Assembly (NCBI RefSeq): GCF_000993825.1
Contig: NZ_CP011114.1
Span: 744,001-808,000, forward strand
Reading direction: 5' to 3'
Origin: Paenibacillus durus ATCC 35681
GTDB lineage: Bacteria > Bacillota > Bacilli > Paenibacillales > Paenibacillaceae
Length of the DNA stretch: 64,000 nt
A program made the translations under genes and the position numbers. The notes under the pieces are model-generated. The model saw only the letters and a list, made by a program, of their open reading frames with translations, was not told the origin of the DNA and did no database searches. This document shows, piece after piece, positions 9,069 through 17,976 of this stretch. The first letter of the stretch is position 1; each line of letters begins with the position of its first letter.

Positions 9069-10025
9069 CTATTGCGTCCGAAGGAGATCCTGCCCGGGGG
9101 GAAGATGGCGGACCAGCCAATCGAGCAGATCGTCTGTAACCTGGCCGTGGTTCTTTTCATTCAGCATTTCATGGCGGCCATCCGGATACAGCTTCACCTC
9201 CAGGTCGCTGACGCCGCATTTTCCATACAGCTCCGCGAGCCGAAGGATTCCTTGGCCGTTCATTCCGACCGGGTCCTTCTCGCCGGAGAATAAGTATACC
9301 GGTTTGTCCTTACACAAGGAACCCAGCACAGCTTCGGTATGGATATCCTGAAGCAGCCGGAAGAAATCCCGGAAGAAACGGGTCGTGCAGATCGCCCCGC
9401 AGAACGGATCATCTACAAACCGGTCGACCTCCTCGGGGTCGCTGCTCAGCCAATCGAAGGCGGTGCGGGAGTTGGAGAATGAGCGGTTGTAGGGGCCAAA
9501 CACGATGCCGTTCAGCAGCATGCTGCGGTGCCTTTCGCCCATAAGCGCCAGCTGCGCCTTTGCGAGCGTCTCTCCCAGCCGCAGCATTCCGCGGGGGCCG
9601 TTGCTTCCGCTCAGAATATAGCCTGCGTATCTTTCGCTCCCCGGCGAGCACATCAGCTTCTGCGCCAGAAAAGAGCCCATGCTGTGCCCGAGCAAAAACA
9701 CAGGGATTCCCGGATGTCTGCCGGACGCGATTGCGGCAATCTGGAGAAGGTTGCGGTGCATCCAATAAAAGCCGTCTTGTCCAGCATCGCCGAGCAAGTC
9801 GATTCTTCCCGCAGTCTTGCCGTGTCCTCTGTGGTCCCCCGCATATACCGCGTAGCCCGCAGCGTTCAACCGCTCGGCGAAGCGGGCATATCTGGCGGCT
9901 GTCTCGGACATGCCGTGCGAGATTTGAAGGATGCCCCGCACGGGGCCTTCCGCCTCCGGCAGCCATTCGTACACATGTATCGGGACGCCGAGAGGATCGG
10001 TCATCGTAAAGGAATATTCCGTCAC
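9069..10025 (-). CDS. Alpha/beta hydrolase (monoacylglycerol-lipase-like)
   Basis: This 318-residue serine hydrolase is of the lysophospholipase/monoglyceride lipase type. The oxyanion region HGMSETAARYARFAERL lies near residue 38, the nucleophile elbow GHSMGS near residues 112-117, an acid (FSGEKDPVG) near residue 250 and the final His (PDGRHEMLNEK) near residue 284. It has no signal peptide, so it should be cytosolic. It starts at GTG 10025, eight bases after GGAGG. It is the last gene of the minus-strand run and ends at a good terminator. The physiological substrate cannot be read from the sequence. Confidence 0.85.
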   Translation of the reverse strand: MTEYSFTMTDPLGVPIHVYEWLPEAEGPVRGILQISHGMSETAARYARFAERLNAAGYAVYAGDHRGHGKTAGRIDLLGDAGQDGFYWMHRNLLQIAAIASGRHPGIPVFLLGHSMGSFLAQKLMCSPGSERYAGYILSGSNGPRGMLRLGETLAKAQLALMGERHRSMLLNGIVFGPYNRSFSNSRTAFDWLSSDPEEVDRFVDDPFCGAICTTRFFRDFFRLLQDIHTEAVLGSLCKDKPVYLFSGEKDPVGMNGQGILRLAELYGKCGVSDLEVKLYPDGRHEMLNEKNHGQVTDDLLDWLVRHLPPGQDLLRTQ

Positions 10026-10121
10026 CAGTTGTTCCTCCTAATAACAAGCGGCAGGTCGACCTGAGAGAAGCTATAATCTCCAAGCCGGGAGCGTCGCCTA
10101 CAATGCTAAATGAAATAAGGC

Positions 10122-11090
10122 TTAAGGCAAATACGAGCGGAGCAGGGTAGCCTGGCCCTCGATGGTATAAGTACCGAGGTTGGCCGGGAGCAGGTAGCAC
10201 TCTCCTGCCGAATACGGCTGGGAACCGCCCTCCCAGATCAAATGCCCGCTTCCTTCGCAAATTACGAGCACCGTAAAGCTTTCCGGGTTGGTTTCAAGGC
10301 TCCAGTTGCCGCTTACAATGCCTTTTTCCACGATAAAATAAGGGGATTCCGCCAGCCGCAGCCATTCTCCGGGTACAGCGTTATCCGTCTTCATAGAAGT
10401 TGCGCCAGCGCCTTCGTAAGCAGTCACGTTCAGTGAGTCTTCGATATGCAGCTCTCGCGGCTTGCCGTCAAGGCCGGGCCGGTCGTAATCATAAATCCGG
10501 TAAGTCGTATCGGAGTTCTGCTGGATTTCCGCCACGACAACGCCCGCGCACAGAGCATGCACCGTACCGGCTGGAATATAGAACGTGTCCCCTGCCGAGA
10601 CTGGCACTTCCTGAAGAAGATCCATCACGCTTCCGTCTTCCAGCGCTTGGCGCAGATTTTCGCGGTTCACGCCTTCCTTGAGGCCGTAGATGATTTTGGC
10701 GTCAGGCTTGGCGTCAAGAACGTACCACATTTCAGTCTTTCCTAATTCACCTTTAGGCAGCCGTTCATAGTCGTCGGTGGGATGAACCTGAACGGACAGG
10801 TTGTCGTTGCAATCCAGAAGCTTAATCAGTAGAGGGAATCTTCCACCTGTTTCCGAATAGCCTTTGCTGCCGAACCATTCCCGTCCGTAGCTTTCACGGA
10901 TTTGGTCCAGGCCTTGTCCCGCAAGCTCGCCGTTTACGACGGACGAGGTTCCGTTCGGGTGGTCGGCGATCATCCAGCCTTCACCGATTTGGCCTTCAGG
11001 GAGGTCCAGACCGAACATTTCAAGGGCTCTTCCGCCCCAGACGCGTTCTTTGAATTCCGGTTGAAATTTTAAAGGATAAGGCAGTGTCAT
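10122..11090 (-). CDS. manA: Mannose-6-phosphate isomerase, class I
   Basis: This 322-residue zinc enzyme of the cupin superfamily interconverts mannose-6-phosphate and fructose-6-phosphate. The metal-binding motif SVQVHPTDDYE is at about residues 96-106, with a further Glu in TEMWYVLD and a His in IPAGTVHALCAG (about residue 175). The size matches the short Bacillus-type enzymes. It begins 27 bases after mnmM stops and is probably co-transcribed with ytqA-mnmM. It may feed mannose catabolism or GDP-mannose and capsule precursors; nothing nearby decides this. Confidence 0.92.
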   Translation of the reverse strand: MTLPYPLKFQPEFKERVWGGRALEMFGLDLPEGQIGEGWMIADHPNGTSSVVNGELAGQGLDQIRESYGREWFGSKGYSETGGRFPLLIKLLDCNDNLSVQVHPTDDYERLPKGELGKTEMWYVLDAKPDAKIIYGLKEGVNRENLRQALEDGSVMDLLQEVPVSAGDTFYIPAGTVHALCAGVVVAEIQQNSDTTYRIYDYDRPGLDGKPRELHIEDSLNVTAYEGAGATSMKTDNAVPGEWLRLAESPYFIVEKGIVSGNWSLETNPESFTVLVICEGSGHLIWEGGSQPYSAGECYLLPANLGTYTIEGQATLLRSYLP

Positions 11091-11117
11091 TAGTCCATCT
11101 TCCTCTCCAATTCAGGT

Positions 11118-11726
11118 TTAGTTATCTTTTACCCTCTTTTTCTCAAGTGCGATAACATAGGGAGCCGTTCTGCGCTGGAGCTGGCGGTACACGATGGCAC
11201 TGGCCGTTTGCTGCGGAACGGAGGACGCCCAGGCCATGGCCGCTTCCGCTTCCAGCTCGCCTCCGGAATGTCCGGGGTACAGGACCGCCGTTATAATCCC
11301 TCCCGGCCGGAGAAGCTCAAGGGAAGCTTCAAGCGCGGCAACCGAACTGTCCGGCAAAGTAATCACGCTCTTATCCGCCTCGTCCGAGGGGAGATAGCCG
11401 AAGTTGAACATGACGGCCCCGACGCTGCCGCGCCACGAAGGGGGCAGTTCGTCCATCATCACGGCATGGCTCTTGAGTAGAAGAGTCGAAGGAGCAAGGG
11501 CGCTTCCCCCTTCGTCCTCCCTGGCGCGGCGCAGACGCTCCCCGGCAAGCGTCAAGGCTTCGGGCTGGATGTCGAAGCCGTAGACCTCGCCTTTTGGCCC
11601 CACCTTCTTTGCAAGGAACAAGGTGTCCGCTCCGGTTCCCACCGTGGCATCCACGGCGCGTTCGCCGGGGGCAAGGCGCTCTTCTACCATTTTATGGGCA
11701 AAGCTCAGCACGGACAGGAAACCCAT
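11118..11726 (-). CDS. mnmM: Class I SAM-dependent methyltransferase, MnmM/YtqB-like
   Basis: This 202-residue Rossmann methyltransferase has its SAM loop at VDATVGTGADTLFLAKKV (about residues 25-42) and an acidic ribose-binding residue in YGFDIQPEAL. It corresponds to B. subtilis YtqB, shown in the literature to methylate the aminomethyl-thiouridine at tRNA wobble position 34 (MnmM). The adjacent ytqA-like gene supports this, since the pair is conserved in Bacillales. The ATG at 11726 shares its A with the upstream TGA stop (TGATG) and follows GGAGG inside that gene. This implies translational coupling. A longer frame to 11819 is not needed. Confidence 0.85.
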   Translation of the reverse strand: MGFLSVLSFAHKMVEERLAPGERAVDATVGTGADTLFLAKKVGPKGEVYGFDIQPEALTLAGERLRRAREDEGGSALAPSTLLLKSHAVMMDELPPSWRGSVGAVMFNFGYLPSDEADKSVITLPDSSVAALEASLELLRPGGIITAVLYPGHSGGELEAEAAMAWASSVPQQTASAIVYRQLQRRTAPYVIALEKKRVKDN

Positions 11727-12682
11727 CAGCGTTTCCTCCAATATTTGCCCTGCCAGGTATCTCTGCGCTTCAGCTCGTCGTCGATCGCATTGAGCACTTC
11801 CCATTTCTTGAGGCTCCACATCGGACCGATGAGCAGATCGCGGGGGGCGTCTCCGGTCAGACGGTGCACAATCATTTCCGGAGGCAGCATCTCCAATGAA
11901 TCGGCGATGAGCTTCACATATTCATCCTGCTCCAGAAAGCGAAGCAGCCCCGCTTCATACTGCTTGACCATCGGCGTCTTGCGCATCAGATGCAGAAGAT
12001 GAATTTTGATCCCCTGCACATCCATCTGCGATACGGCGGACACCGTCTCCAGCATCATTTCGTGCGTTTCCTGCGGAAGGCCATGGATAATGTGCGTGCA
12101 GACGCGGATGCCCCGGCTGCGCAGCTTCTCCACAGCCTTGAGGTAGCATTCCGTATCATGCGCCCGGTTAATGAGCTGCGAGGTGGACTCGTGAATCGTC
12201 TGTAGTCCCATTTCGACCCACAGATAAGTCCGTTCGTTCAATTCCGCCAGATAATCAACAACATCATCAGGAAGGCAGTCAGGACGGGTGGCGATGGACA
12301 AGCCGACAACACCCGGCTGTTCCAGTATGACCTCGTAGTATTCCCGCAGTTCTTCAACCGGCGCATACGTGTTAGTATATGCCTGGAAATAACCGATGTA
12401 CTTGGCGTTCGGCCATTTCAGATGCTGGCGGTCGCGGACACTTCCGAATTGGGTGACCAGATCGTCGCGCCGGCTTCCGGCAAAATCGCCCGAGCCTCTT
12501 GCGCTGCAGAAGGTGCAGCCTCCTTTGGCAATCGAGCCGTCCCGGTTGGGACAGGTGAACCCGGCGTCCAGCATGACTTTGAACACTTTATCGCCAAACT
12601 GTTCGCGCATTTCGTAATTCCAGGTATGAAAACGTTTATCTCCCCACAGCGAGGCTGTGGAAGGGGCTTCAAGTATAGTCAT
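11726..12682 (-). CDS. ytqA: TIGR01212-family radical SAM protein (YtqA/YhcC-like)
   Basis: This 318-residue radical SAM protein has cluster cysteines in the family's extended spacing: CPNRDG...GGCTFC, about residues 32-47. Other conserved family blocks are GYFQAYTNTYAP and THIIHGLPQETHEMM. Its function is not settled, but its strict pairing with the tRNA methyltransferase gene ytqB in Bacillales suggests a link to tRNA modification. The start at ATG 12682 is set by GGAG in AAAGGAGACATCC; the longer frame to 12727 has no site. It heads the run ytqA-mnmM-manA. Confidence 0.88.
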   Translation of the reverse strand: MTILEAPSTASLWGDKRFHTWNYEMREQFGDKVFKVMLDAGFTCPNRDGSIAKGGCTFCSARGSGDFAGSRRDDLVTQFGSVRDRQHLKWPNAKYIGYFQAYTNTYAPVEELREYYEVILEQPGVVGLSIATRPDCLPDDVVDYLAELNERTYLWVEMGLQTIHESTSQLINRAHDTECYLKAVEKLRSRGIRVCTHIIHGLPQETHEMMLETVSAVSQMDVQGIKIHLLHLMRKTPMVKQYEAGLLRFLEQDEYVKLIADSLEMLPPEMIVHRLTGDAPRDLLIGPMWSLKKWEVLNAIDDELKRRDTWQGKYWRKR

Positions 12683-12881
12683 GGATGTCTCCTTTATATT
12701 GCAAGTAATGATTTTACCCGAGTCCATTGTATCAAAAAATGGGAGCGAGCGTAACAGGACAGCGGACTAAGGCGGTCTGACGAAAAATCGGCGGATTCAT
12801 AAGGTTGAAATCGCTTCTCCGCATACGAGTCCTAACTTCATAAATTTTGAAAAAATAGGTCTTTGAAAGGAGGAAATCCAC

Positions 12882-12910
12882 TTGAAATTACTTACACGAC
12901 GTGTTATATT
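12882..12910 (+). promoter_or_regulatory. SigA-type promoter for the 60-aa ORF
   Basis: TTGAAA, a 17-base spacer and TATATT form a near-consensus vegetative promoter about 100 bases upstream of the small gene at 13008. The rest of the gap (12683-13007) shows nothing else recognisable. The promoter makes the small ORF more credible. Confidence 0.7.
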
Positions 12911-13007
12911 TTGAGTGTGAAAGTGCTTCATGTTCACCAGTATGAATGAAGGAATTCAAAATCTCCTGTCGCCGTGGTCCACATCATTAATCGTGAGGTG
13001 ATCGAAC

Positions 13008-13190
13008 ATGAATTCTCAAGCCGTATATCCTCAAGGCAGAGGTCCGATCGATGTTCAACTGACTCCTGATGAGGCGCTTGCGCTCACAGGCGTGGAATTT
13101 AAGGGTAATCCGAAGATCAAGACCGAAGCGCAGCGCAAAATTCGCAATGCTTTCGAGAAGACATTTGATTTTAGCTCGGAAGCAAGATAG
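13008..13190 (+). CDS. 60-aa hypothetical protein
   Basis: This short, hydrophilic protein (MNSQAVYPQGRGPIDVQL...) starts at an ATG preceded by GTGAGGTGATCG and lies downstream of a well-formed promoter. It has no cysteines, membrane segment or known motif. Its middle (GPIDVQLTPDEALALTGVEF) looks ordered and is followed by a basic helix (KIKTEAQRKIRNAFEKTF). It may be a Paenibacillus-restricted small protein. I do not recognise it and assign no function. Confidence 0.6.
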   Translation: MNSQAVYPQGRGPIDVQLTPDEALALTGVEFKGNPKIKTEAQRKIRNAFEKTFDFSSEAR

Positions 13191-13384
13191 ACTATGAATT
13201 GTTGAAATTAGGGACCCCAATTCCAAATACAACATGGAAGGAATTTCCTAGCGTTTCGCTGATTCGGGCGGACGGGGAAGTTCCTTTTCTCTTTTCTGTT
13301 TTGCATCTTTACTTTTCGGAGCAAGTTAGTCACAATATTGCAGTAATCATGATCGTAACTTGTCGATAAGTGAAAGGAGTAAAC

Positions 13385-14098
13385 ATGCGTTTACGCGGAA
13401 GAAAAGGAATACGTGAAAGTCTGGAGCAGCAGACCGATCTGGTCGTGCTCGACCCTCGCAAACATAAAGGACAATGGTCCGGTCTCTTCGGCAACGACCG
13501 CCCGATTTATGTCGAGTTCGGAATGGGGAAAGGGCGGTTTATCAGCCGGATGAGCCATAAATACCCCGAAATTAATTTTATCGGCGTGGATATGTATGAC
13601 GAGCTGATCCGCCGGGCGGCGGAAAAGGCGCGGAATATCTGGGAACCGGAAGGTTTGGAGACGCCGCCGAATCTGAAGCTCGCGCTGGCCAATATTGAAT
13701 ATGCGGAAGAAGTGTTCGCTGAAGGAGAGCTGCAGCGCATCTATCTGAACTTCAGCGACCCCTGGCCAAAAACAAAGCACGCCCGCCGCAGATTGACGCA
13801 TCCCCGCTTCTTGGATAAGTACCGCGGGCTGTTGGACGGTCTGGGAGAAATTCATTTGAAGACGGATTCGCGCAGTTTATTTGAATTTTCCTTGAACTCG
13901 TTTGCCGACTTCGGTCTGCAGATGTCGAATATTTCGCTGGATCTCCATGCGGGAGGGATCAACGAAGAGCATGTCATGACCGAATACGAAACGAAATTTG
14001 TCGGCCAGGGCGTTCAGATCCACCGCTGTGAGGCGATTGTCGGAGCGGATGCGCTGAGTCGCTATCAAGCCTCTCGTCTGGACAAGTACAGACTGTAA
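13385..14098 (+). CDS. trmB: tRNA (guanine-N7-)-methyltransferase
   Basis: This 237-residue SAM-dependent enzyme makes 7-methylguanosine at position 46 of tRNA variable loops. The SAM-binding segment IYVEFGMGKGRFI (about residues 43-55) and the diagnostic YLNFSDPWPKTKHARRRLTH block (about residues 119-138) are both intact. The start at 13385 follows AAAGGAG; the longer frame from 13370 overlaps that site. It is followed by a terminator and appears monocistronic. The 190-base gap before it shows no clear promoter. Confidence 0.95.
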   Translation: MRLRGRKGIRESLEQQTDLVVLDPRKHKGQWSGLFGNDRPIYVEFGMGKGRFISRMSHKYPEINFIGVDMYDELIRRAAEKARNIWEPEGLETPPNLKLALANIEYAEEVFAEGELQRIYLNFSDPWPKTKHARRRLTHPRFLDKYRGLLDGLGEIHLKTDSRSLFEFSLNSFADFGLQMSNISLDLHAGGINEEHVMTEYETKFVGQGVQIHRCEAIVGADALSRYQASRLDKYRL

Positions 14099-14159
14099 CG
14101 GGCAATGATGCAGGCTGAATAATTAAGGCGTCCGGCGAGTAATCCTATAACAAAAAGAG

Positions 14160-14194
14160 AGTCCTTCGGCTTAGGCCGGCAGGACCCTTTTTTT
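14160..14194 (+). terminator. Rho-independent terminator after trmB
   Basis: GTCCT...AGGAC with an inner CGGC/GCCG pairing is followed by seven T. It ends the trmB transcript. The following stretch to 14359 has no gene. Confidence 0.8.
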
Positions 14195-14359
14195 GCTCCA
14201 GCATTTCTAGTGATGTTCCGAATGGCTTTGCAGGCGCTGAACAATATTTTTCATATTGGGTATAGAAAAGCCGTTATAGGGCAAGCGTGGTAAGGCGGTT
14301 AATGATACCCGGCGATATTTAGCTGCCCCCGTTTGGTCATAGGTCCGGAGATACGGGCT

Positions 14360-14887
14360 TTAACTCCATAATGCAACCGTGCCGACCGCGACCGCGCTGC
14401 CGATCAGTGCGCCAGCCGCCACATCGGAAGGATAGTGAAGTCCAAGATAGATCCGCGAGAATCCAACCGACAAGGCAAGCGGCAGCAGGATGAAGCCCAG
14501 GACGGGGAAAGCCGCCATATAAGGCACTGTGGAAGCAAAGATTGCCGTCGTATGCCCAGAAGGAAACGAATGGTCTTTGAGCGGATTGCGGAACGTATTC
14601 GTTCCGGGCAGCGTCAGATATGGGCGGACCCTGGGATACAGCTTTTTGGCGACGGCCACGGGAAGGTGGCTGACAGCCAGGGCGATCAGCGCCTGCTGGG
14701 CGGGAAGCTTTAGCGTATGGGGGGCAACCCCCCATACCAGAAGACTGATCCCGATGCTGGCGGTTGCTCCGCCCAGATGAGTCAGATAGAAAAGCCAGAA
14801 ATTCAGATAGCGGTTGTGCAGCCGGCCATTGATCCAATGAAAGAGACGCCGCTCTGCAGTAAGCAGTTTTAACATTTTAGTTCTCAT
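14360..14887 (-). CDS. PAP2-family membrane phosphatase
   Basis: This 175-residue integral membrane protein has all three PAP2 signature motifs: KKLYPRVRP (C1), PSGHTTA (C2) and SRIYLGLHYPSD (C3). The hydrophobic segments around them give about four to five helices. Bacterial members dephosphorylate undecaprenyl pyrophosphate or phosphatidylglycerol phosphate; which one applies cannot be told here. The ATG at 14887 follows GGAGGGACC; the frame extends further upstream without a site. It has its own promoter (14968-14997) and is transcribed divergently from the glycosyltransferase. Confidence 0.88.
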   Translation of the reverse strand: MRTKMLKLLTAERRLFHWINGRLHNRYLNFWLFYLTHLGGATASIGISLLVWGVAPHTLKLPAQQALIALAVSHLPVAVAKKLYPRVRPYLTLPGTNTFRNPLKDHSFPSGHTTAIFASTVPYMAAFPVLGFILLPLALSVGFSRIYLGLHYPSDVAAGALIGSAVAVGTVALWS

Positions 14888-14967
14888 AGTGGTCCCTCCG
14901 CTAATAACTGCCGCAGGATTTACGGCGTTAATTAGGATAACCCGCTTTAGCCGGTACAACTAACTTT

Positions 14968-14997
14968 ATCATACTTTTTTGCACGAAACGATTTCAA
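14968..14997 (-). promoter_or_regulatory. SigA-type promoter for the PAP2 gene
   Basis: On the minus strand TTGAAA, an 18-base spacer and TATGAT lie about 80 bases upstream of the PAP2 start codon. Confidence 0.6.
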
Positions 14998-15031
14998 GAA
15001 AAAGGTCGATTTTTCGCGAAAAATGACAGTT

Positions 15032-15060
15032 TTGACTTGGATGCCTTTAAGCCGTACAAT
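15032..15060 (+). promoter_or_regulatory. SigA-type promoter for the glycosyltransferase
   Basis: TTGACT, a 17-base spacer and TACAAT form a near-consensus promoter. It implies a 5' leader of over 200 bases before the glycosyltransferase start. That leader (15067-15294) holds no convincing gene; an open frame at 15087-15290 lacks a ribosome-binding site. Confidence 0.7.
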
Positions 15061-15294
15061 GGTTCAAGCGGACTTCCCACGTTTATATGGTAACAGAGAA
15101 AATAATGCGTTTTGTAAAATCTAGAACGCAAGCGAAAAACTCCATATGGACGGCATATACAACAAAGAGGGGAACCGCTAAGGACAAAGGCACATTCCAT
15201 GCCTGTCGCTTAGAATTGCAACAAAAGGGTCATTTATTACGTTCAAAGGTCAGAAAAAAAGAACCTGAACAAAAAAAGGGGGCATCGTAGGATC

Positions 15295-16533
15295 ATGGCA
15301 GATGCAATTTTTGTAACGCTCCAAGTGATCTTGGCGCTGATTGCGGTTTACCAGTTTGGCTTCTCGTTGTTCGGACTGCGCAGGAAGAAGAAGAAAGAGC
15401 TTTTCCCGCCGGAAAAGTCATTTGCCGTGCTCGTAGCGGCGCATAACGAAGAACAAGTGGTCGGGGCGCTTATGGAGAACCTGAAGCAGCTGAATTATCC
15501 GAAGGAACTATACGACGTGTTCGTAATCTGCGATAACTGTACGGACGGGACGGCCCGCATTGTCCGGGAGCATGGCATGACCGCCTGCGTCCGCACCAAC
15601 AATAATTTGAGAGGCAAAGGCTACGCAATCGAATGGATGCTGGGGAAACTTTGGGACATGCCGCGCCAGTACGACGCCGTCGTGATGTTCGATGCCGATA
15701 ATCTGGCCCATACCGACTTCCTGATGGAGATGAACAATGATCTCTGTTCCGGAGCAAAAGTCATTCAGGGCTACATCGACACGAAGAATCCGGAGGATTC
15801 CTGGATTACCGCAGCCTATGGCATTTCTTACTGGTATATTAACCGGCTGTGGCAGTTGTCACGCCACAATGTGGGCATGGCCAACTTTCTTGGCGGAACG
15901 GGCATGTGCTTTGAAACGAATCTGCTCAAGGAAATGGGCTGGGGAGCAACCAGTCTTGTAGAAGACCTGGAGTTCACCATGCGCAGCGCATCGAAGGGCG
16001 TATATCCGGAGTTCAACTACGACGCCAAAGTATTTGACGAGAAGCCACTTACGTTCAAGGCCTCGTCCAGACAGAGGCTTCGCTGGATGCAAGGACATTT
16101 TACCGTTGCCCGCCGTTATTTCTTCCCTCTGCTATGGCAGAGTATTAAAGAACGCAGCTTGACTAAGTTTGATCTGGCGCTATACGGTGTCAACGTCTAT
16201 ATTGTCCTGCTCACGTTCCTGATGACCGCAGTGATGTGGATCGACAGCTCGCTGCTGGGCGGTCCGCATATCGCCAACCTGTACGGTTACCTGCCTTTAT
16301 GGCTGAGCTATATCGCGATTATCGCCAATGTGTTTACTTTTTTCGTATCGATGATTCTTGAAAAGGTAAAGTTCAAAAAGGTATACGCCTATATGCTGCT
16401 GTTCCCGATTTACCTGATTTCCTGGTATCCGATTACGTTCTACGCGTTCTTTACGCAAAATAACAAGCAATGGAGCCATACGAAGCACACTCGCGTTGTG
16501 CGGCTGGAGGAAGTTCAAAGCAAGCAGGGGTAG
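15295..16533 (+). CDS. Membrane-bound family 2 glycosyltransferase
   Basis: This 412-residue glycosyltransferase has an N-terminal membrane helix (residues 4-25) and a GT-A domain beginning VLVAAHNEEQVV. It carries a DADN metal-binding site near residue 129 and a QRLRWMQGHF (QxxRW) motif near residue 260. Two or more C-terminal membrane segments lie at about residues 300-325 and 335-395. The QxxRW motif is typical of processive synthases such as hyaluronan-, cellulose- or PNAG-type enzymes, so it may make an extracellular or cell-wall polysaccharide. No dedicated export partner lies next to it. The gene stands alone behind its own promoter. Confidence 0.88.
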   Translation: MADAIFVTLQVILALIAVYQFGFSLFGLRRKKKKELFPPEKSFAVLVAAHNEEQVVGALMENLKQLNYPKELYDVFVICDNCTDGTARIVREHGMTACVRTNNNLRGKGYAIEWMLGKLWDMPRQYDAVVMFDADNLAHTDFLMEMNNDLCSGAKVIQGYIDTKNPEDSWITAAYGISYWYINRLWQLSRHNVGMANFLGGTGMCFETNLLKEMGWGATSLVEDLEFTMRSASKGVYPEFNYDAKVFDEKPLTFKASSRQRLRWMQGHFTVARRYFFPLLWQSIKERSLTKFDLALYGVNVYIVLLTFLMTAVMWIDSSLLGGPHIANLYGYLPLWLSYIAIIANVFTFFVSMILEKVKFKKVYAYMLLFPIYLISWYPITFYAFFTQNNKQWSHTKHTRVVRLEEVQSKQG

Positions 16534-16572
16534 AGGCGCGTAACAGGATGTCCATAACGTTGGAAAAAATGG

Positions 16573-16602
16573 TTGACACCACTAAACTAAATAGTGTATA
16601 CT
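16573..16602 (+). promoter_or_regulatory. SigA-type promoter of the infC operon
   Basis: A consensus TTGACA, an 18-base spacer and TATACT lie about 215 bases upstream of infC, leaving room for a regulatory leader. Confidence 0.85.
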
Positions 16603-16607
16603 ATTCG

Positions 16608-16763
16608 AGTGTGCTAAATTAATTAGAGATTACAAGCAGAAGCACCGGCTTCTCACCTGATCGGCTATCAGCCGGCTGGTTTTGATCTCAATGCTTTATG
16701 AATGCTGTTCGTTCATGAACGTTGATCAAACGGGTTGTCGGTAATTCCGGCACCCGTTTTTTA
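16608..16763 (+). ncRNA. L20-type ribosomal protein leader with terminator (infC-rpmI-rplT)
   Basis: The untranslated leader between the promoter and infC has paired segments (GCACCGGCTTCTC...GCCGGCTGG and a later helix around TGAATGCTGTTCGTTCATGAA). It ends in an intrinsic terminator at 16731-16763: CGGGT...ACCCG followed by six T. In low-GC Firmicutes this operon is controlled by L20 binding to such a leader (Rfam L20_leader) and causing premature termination. The position and terminator match. The detailed L20-binding fold is inferred, not demonstrated. Confidence 0.75.
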
Positions 16764-16816
16764 TTTGGGTAGAAGCTGTATATTTATTAGCCAATCAGAT
16801 CCGGAGGTGGAAAGTT

Positions 16817-17329
16817 ATTAGTAAGGACCATATGATCAATGATGAGATTCGGGCGAGAGAAGTCCGTTTGGTTGGCCCGGAGGGAGAACAGATTGGGATT
16901 AAACCGATCCGCGAAGCGTTGCAGATGGCAATCGATCTTAATCTGGATTTAGTCAATGTAGCGCCGCAGGCGAAGCCGCCGGTATGCCGCATCATGGATT
17001 ACGGAAAGTTCCGTTACGAGCAGCAGAAGAAAGAGAAGGAAGCCCGTAAGAACCAGAAGATCGTGGACATCAAGGAAGTTTGGTTCCGCGCTAACATTGA
17101 AGAACATGACTATCAGACGAAGTTCCGTAATGTGGTCAAGTTCTTGAATGAAGGCGATAAGGTGAAATGCTCCGTCCGCTTCCGCGGACGCGAAATTACC
17201 CACGCGAACATCGGCCAGAAAATTCTGGAGCGCGTCAAGTTGGAAGTGGCCGAGATTTCCGTTGTGGAGCGCCAGCCCAAGCTGGAAGGCCGCAGCATGA
17301 TTATGATTTTGGCGCCCAAATCATCTTAA
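16817..17329 (+). CDS. infC: Translation initiation factor IF-3 (AUU start)
   Basis: IF-3 binds the 30S subunit, checks start-codon and initiator-tRNA pairing and prevents premature 50S joining. The protein has the N-terminal domain (INDEIRAREVRLVGPEGEQIG), a Lys-rich linker around residues 75-90 and the C-terminal domain. I place the start at ATT 16817, giving (M)SKDHMINDEIRARE, because GGAGGTGG ends six bases before it. The ATG at 16832 is too far from the site and would drop the usual N-terminal residues. An AUU start is the well-known device by which IF-3 limits its own translation. Length is 170 residues. Confidence 0.92.
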   Translation: MSKDHMINDEIRAREVRLVGPEGEQIGIKPIREALQMAIDLNLDLVNVAPQAKPPVCRIMDYGKFRYEQQKKEKEARKNQKIVDIKEVWFRANIEEHDYQTKFRNVVKFLNEGDKVKCSVRFRGREITHANIGQKILERVKLEVAEISVVERQPKLEGRSMIMILAPKSS

Positions 17330-17361
17330 ACAAGCAGCATAACTATTGAGGAGGAAACACA

Positions 17362-17562
17362 ATGCCTAAAATGAAAACCCACAGCAGCCTGAAAGGCCGC
17401 TTTAAAATCACCGGAACGGGTAAAGTAACGCGCTACAAAGCTTACAAAAACCATCTGCTGTCCCACAAGTCCAAGCGCGCTAAGCGGGTTCTGGGAACCA
17501 ACCCTGAAATGGCTCCCGGCGACGTAAGACGTCTGAAGCAAGGCCTGGCTAACTTGAAATAG
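17362..17562 (+). CDS. rpmI: 50S ribosomal protein L35
   Basis: This 66-residue, very basic protein is full-length and has the typical start ([22 protein letters not shown]) and the [10 protein letters not shown] region. It lies 32 bases after infC with its own GAGGAGG site, in the conserved order infC-rpmI-rplT. Confidence 0.97.
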   Translation: MPKMKTHSSLKGRFKITGTGKVTRYKAYKNHLLSHKSKRAKRVLGTNPEMAPGDVRRLKQGLANLK

Positions 17563-17595
17563 TTCTATTACACAATTTTTGGGAGGTTTATTAAT

Positions 17596-17955
17596 ATGGC
17601 AAGAGTTAAAGGCGGCTTCGTCGTTCGTCGTAAACATAAAAAGGTACTGAAACTGGCAAAAGGCTACTTCGGTTCGAAACACCGCATTTTCAAAACCGCT
17701 AAAGAACAAGTAATGAAATCGCTGGTCTACGCATACCGTGACCGTCGTCAAACGAAACGCAACTTCCGCAGACTGTGGATCGTTCGTATTAACGCTGCAG
17801 CCCGTCTGAACGGCCTGTCCTACAACAAGCTGGTACATGGCCTGAAGCTGGCTGGAGTGGACATCAACCGCAAAATGCTGGCTGATCTCGCTGTAAACGA
17901 TCTGAACGCATTCAACTCGCTGGCTACCGTAGCCAAAGAGAAGATCAACGCGTAA
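17596..17955 (+). CDS. rplT: 50S ribosomal protein L20
   Basis: This 119-residue 23S rRNA-binding protein is full-length, with the expected [20 protein letters not shown] start and the [17 protein letters not shown] block. Besides its assembly role, L20 is the autogenous regulator of this operon in Firmicutes and would act on the leader at about 16608-16763. A GGGAGG site precedes the ATG, and a strong terminator follows 21 bases after the stop. Confidence 0.97.
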   Translation: MARVKGGFVVRRKHKKVLKLAKGYFGSKHRIFKTAKEQVMKSLVYAYRDRRQTKRNFRRLWIVRINAAARLNGLSYNKLVHGLKLAGVDINRKMLADLAVNDLNAFNSLATVAKEKINA

Positions 17956-17976
17956 GCAGCTGCCTATTATATGAAA

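Noticed and set aside
15087..15290. 67-codon frame before the glycosyltransferase
   Set aside because: No ribosome-binding site, very basic low-information sequence, and it lies in the transcribed leader.
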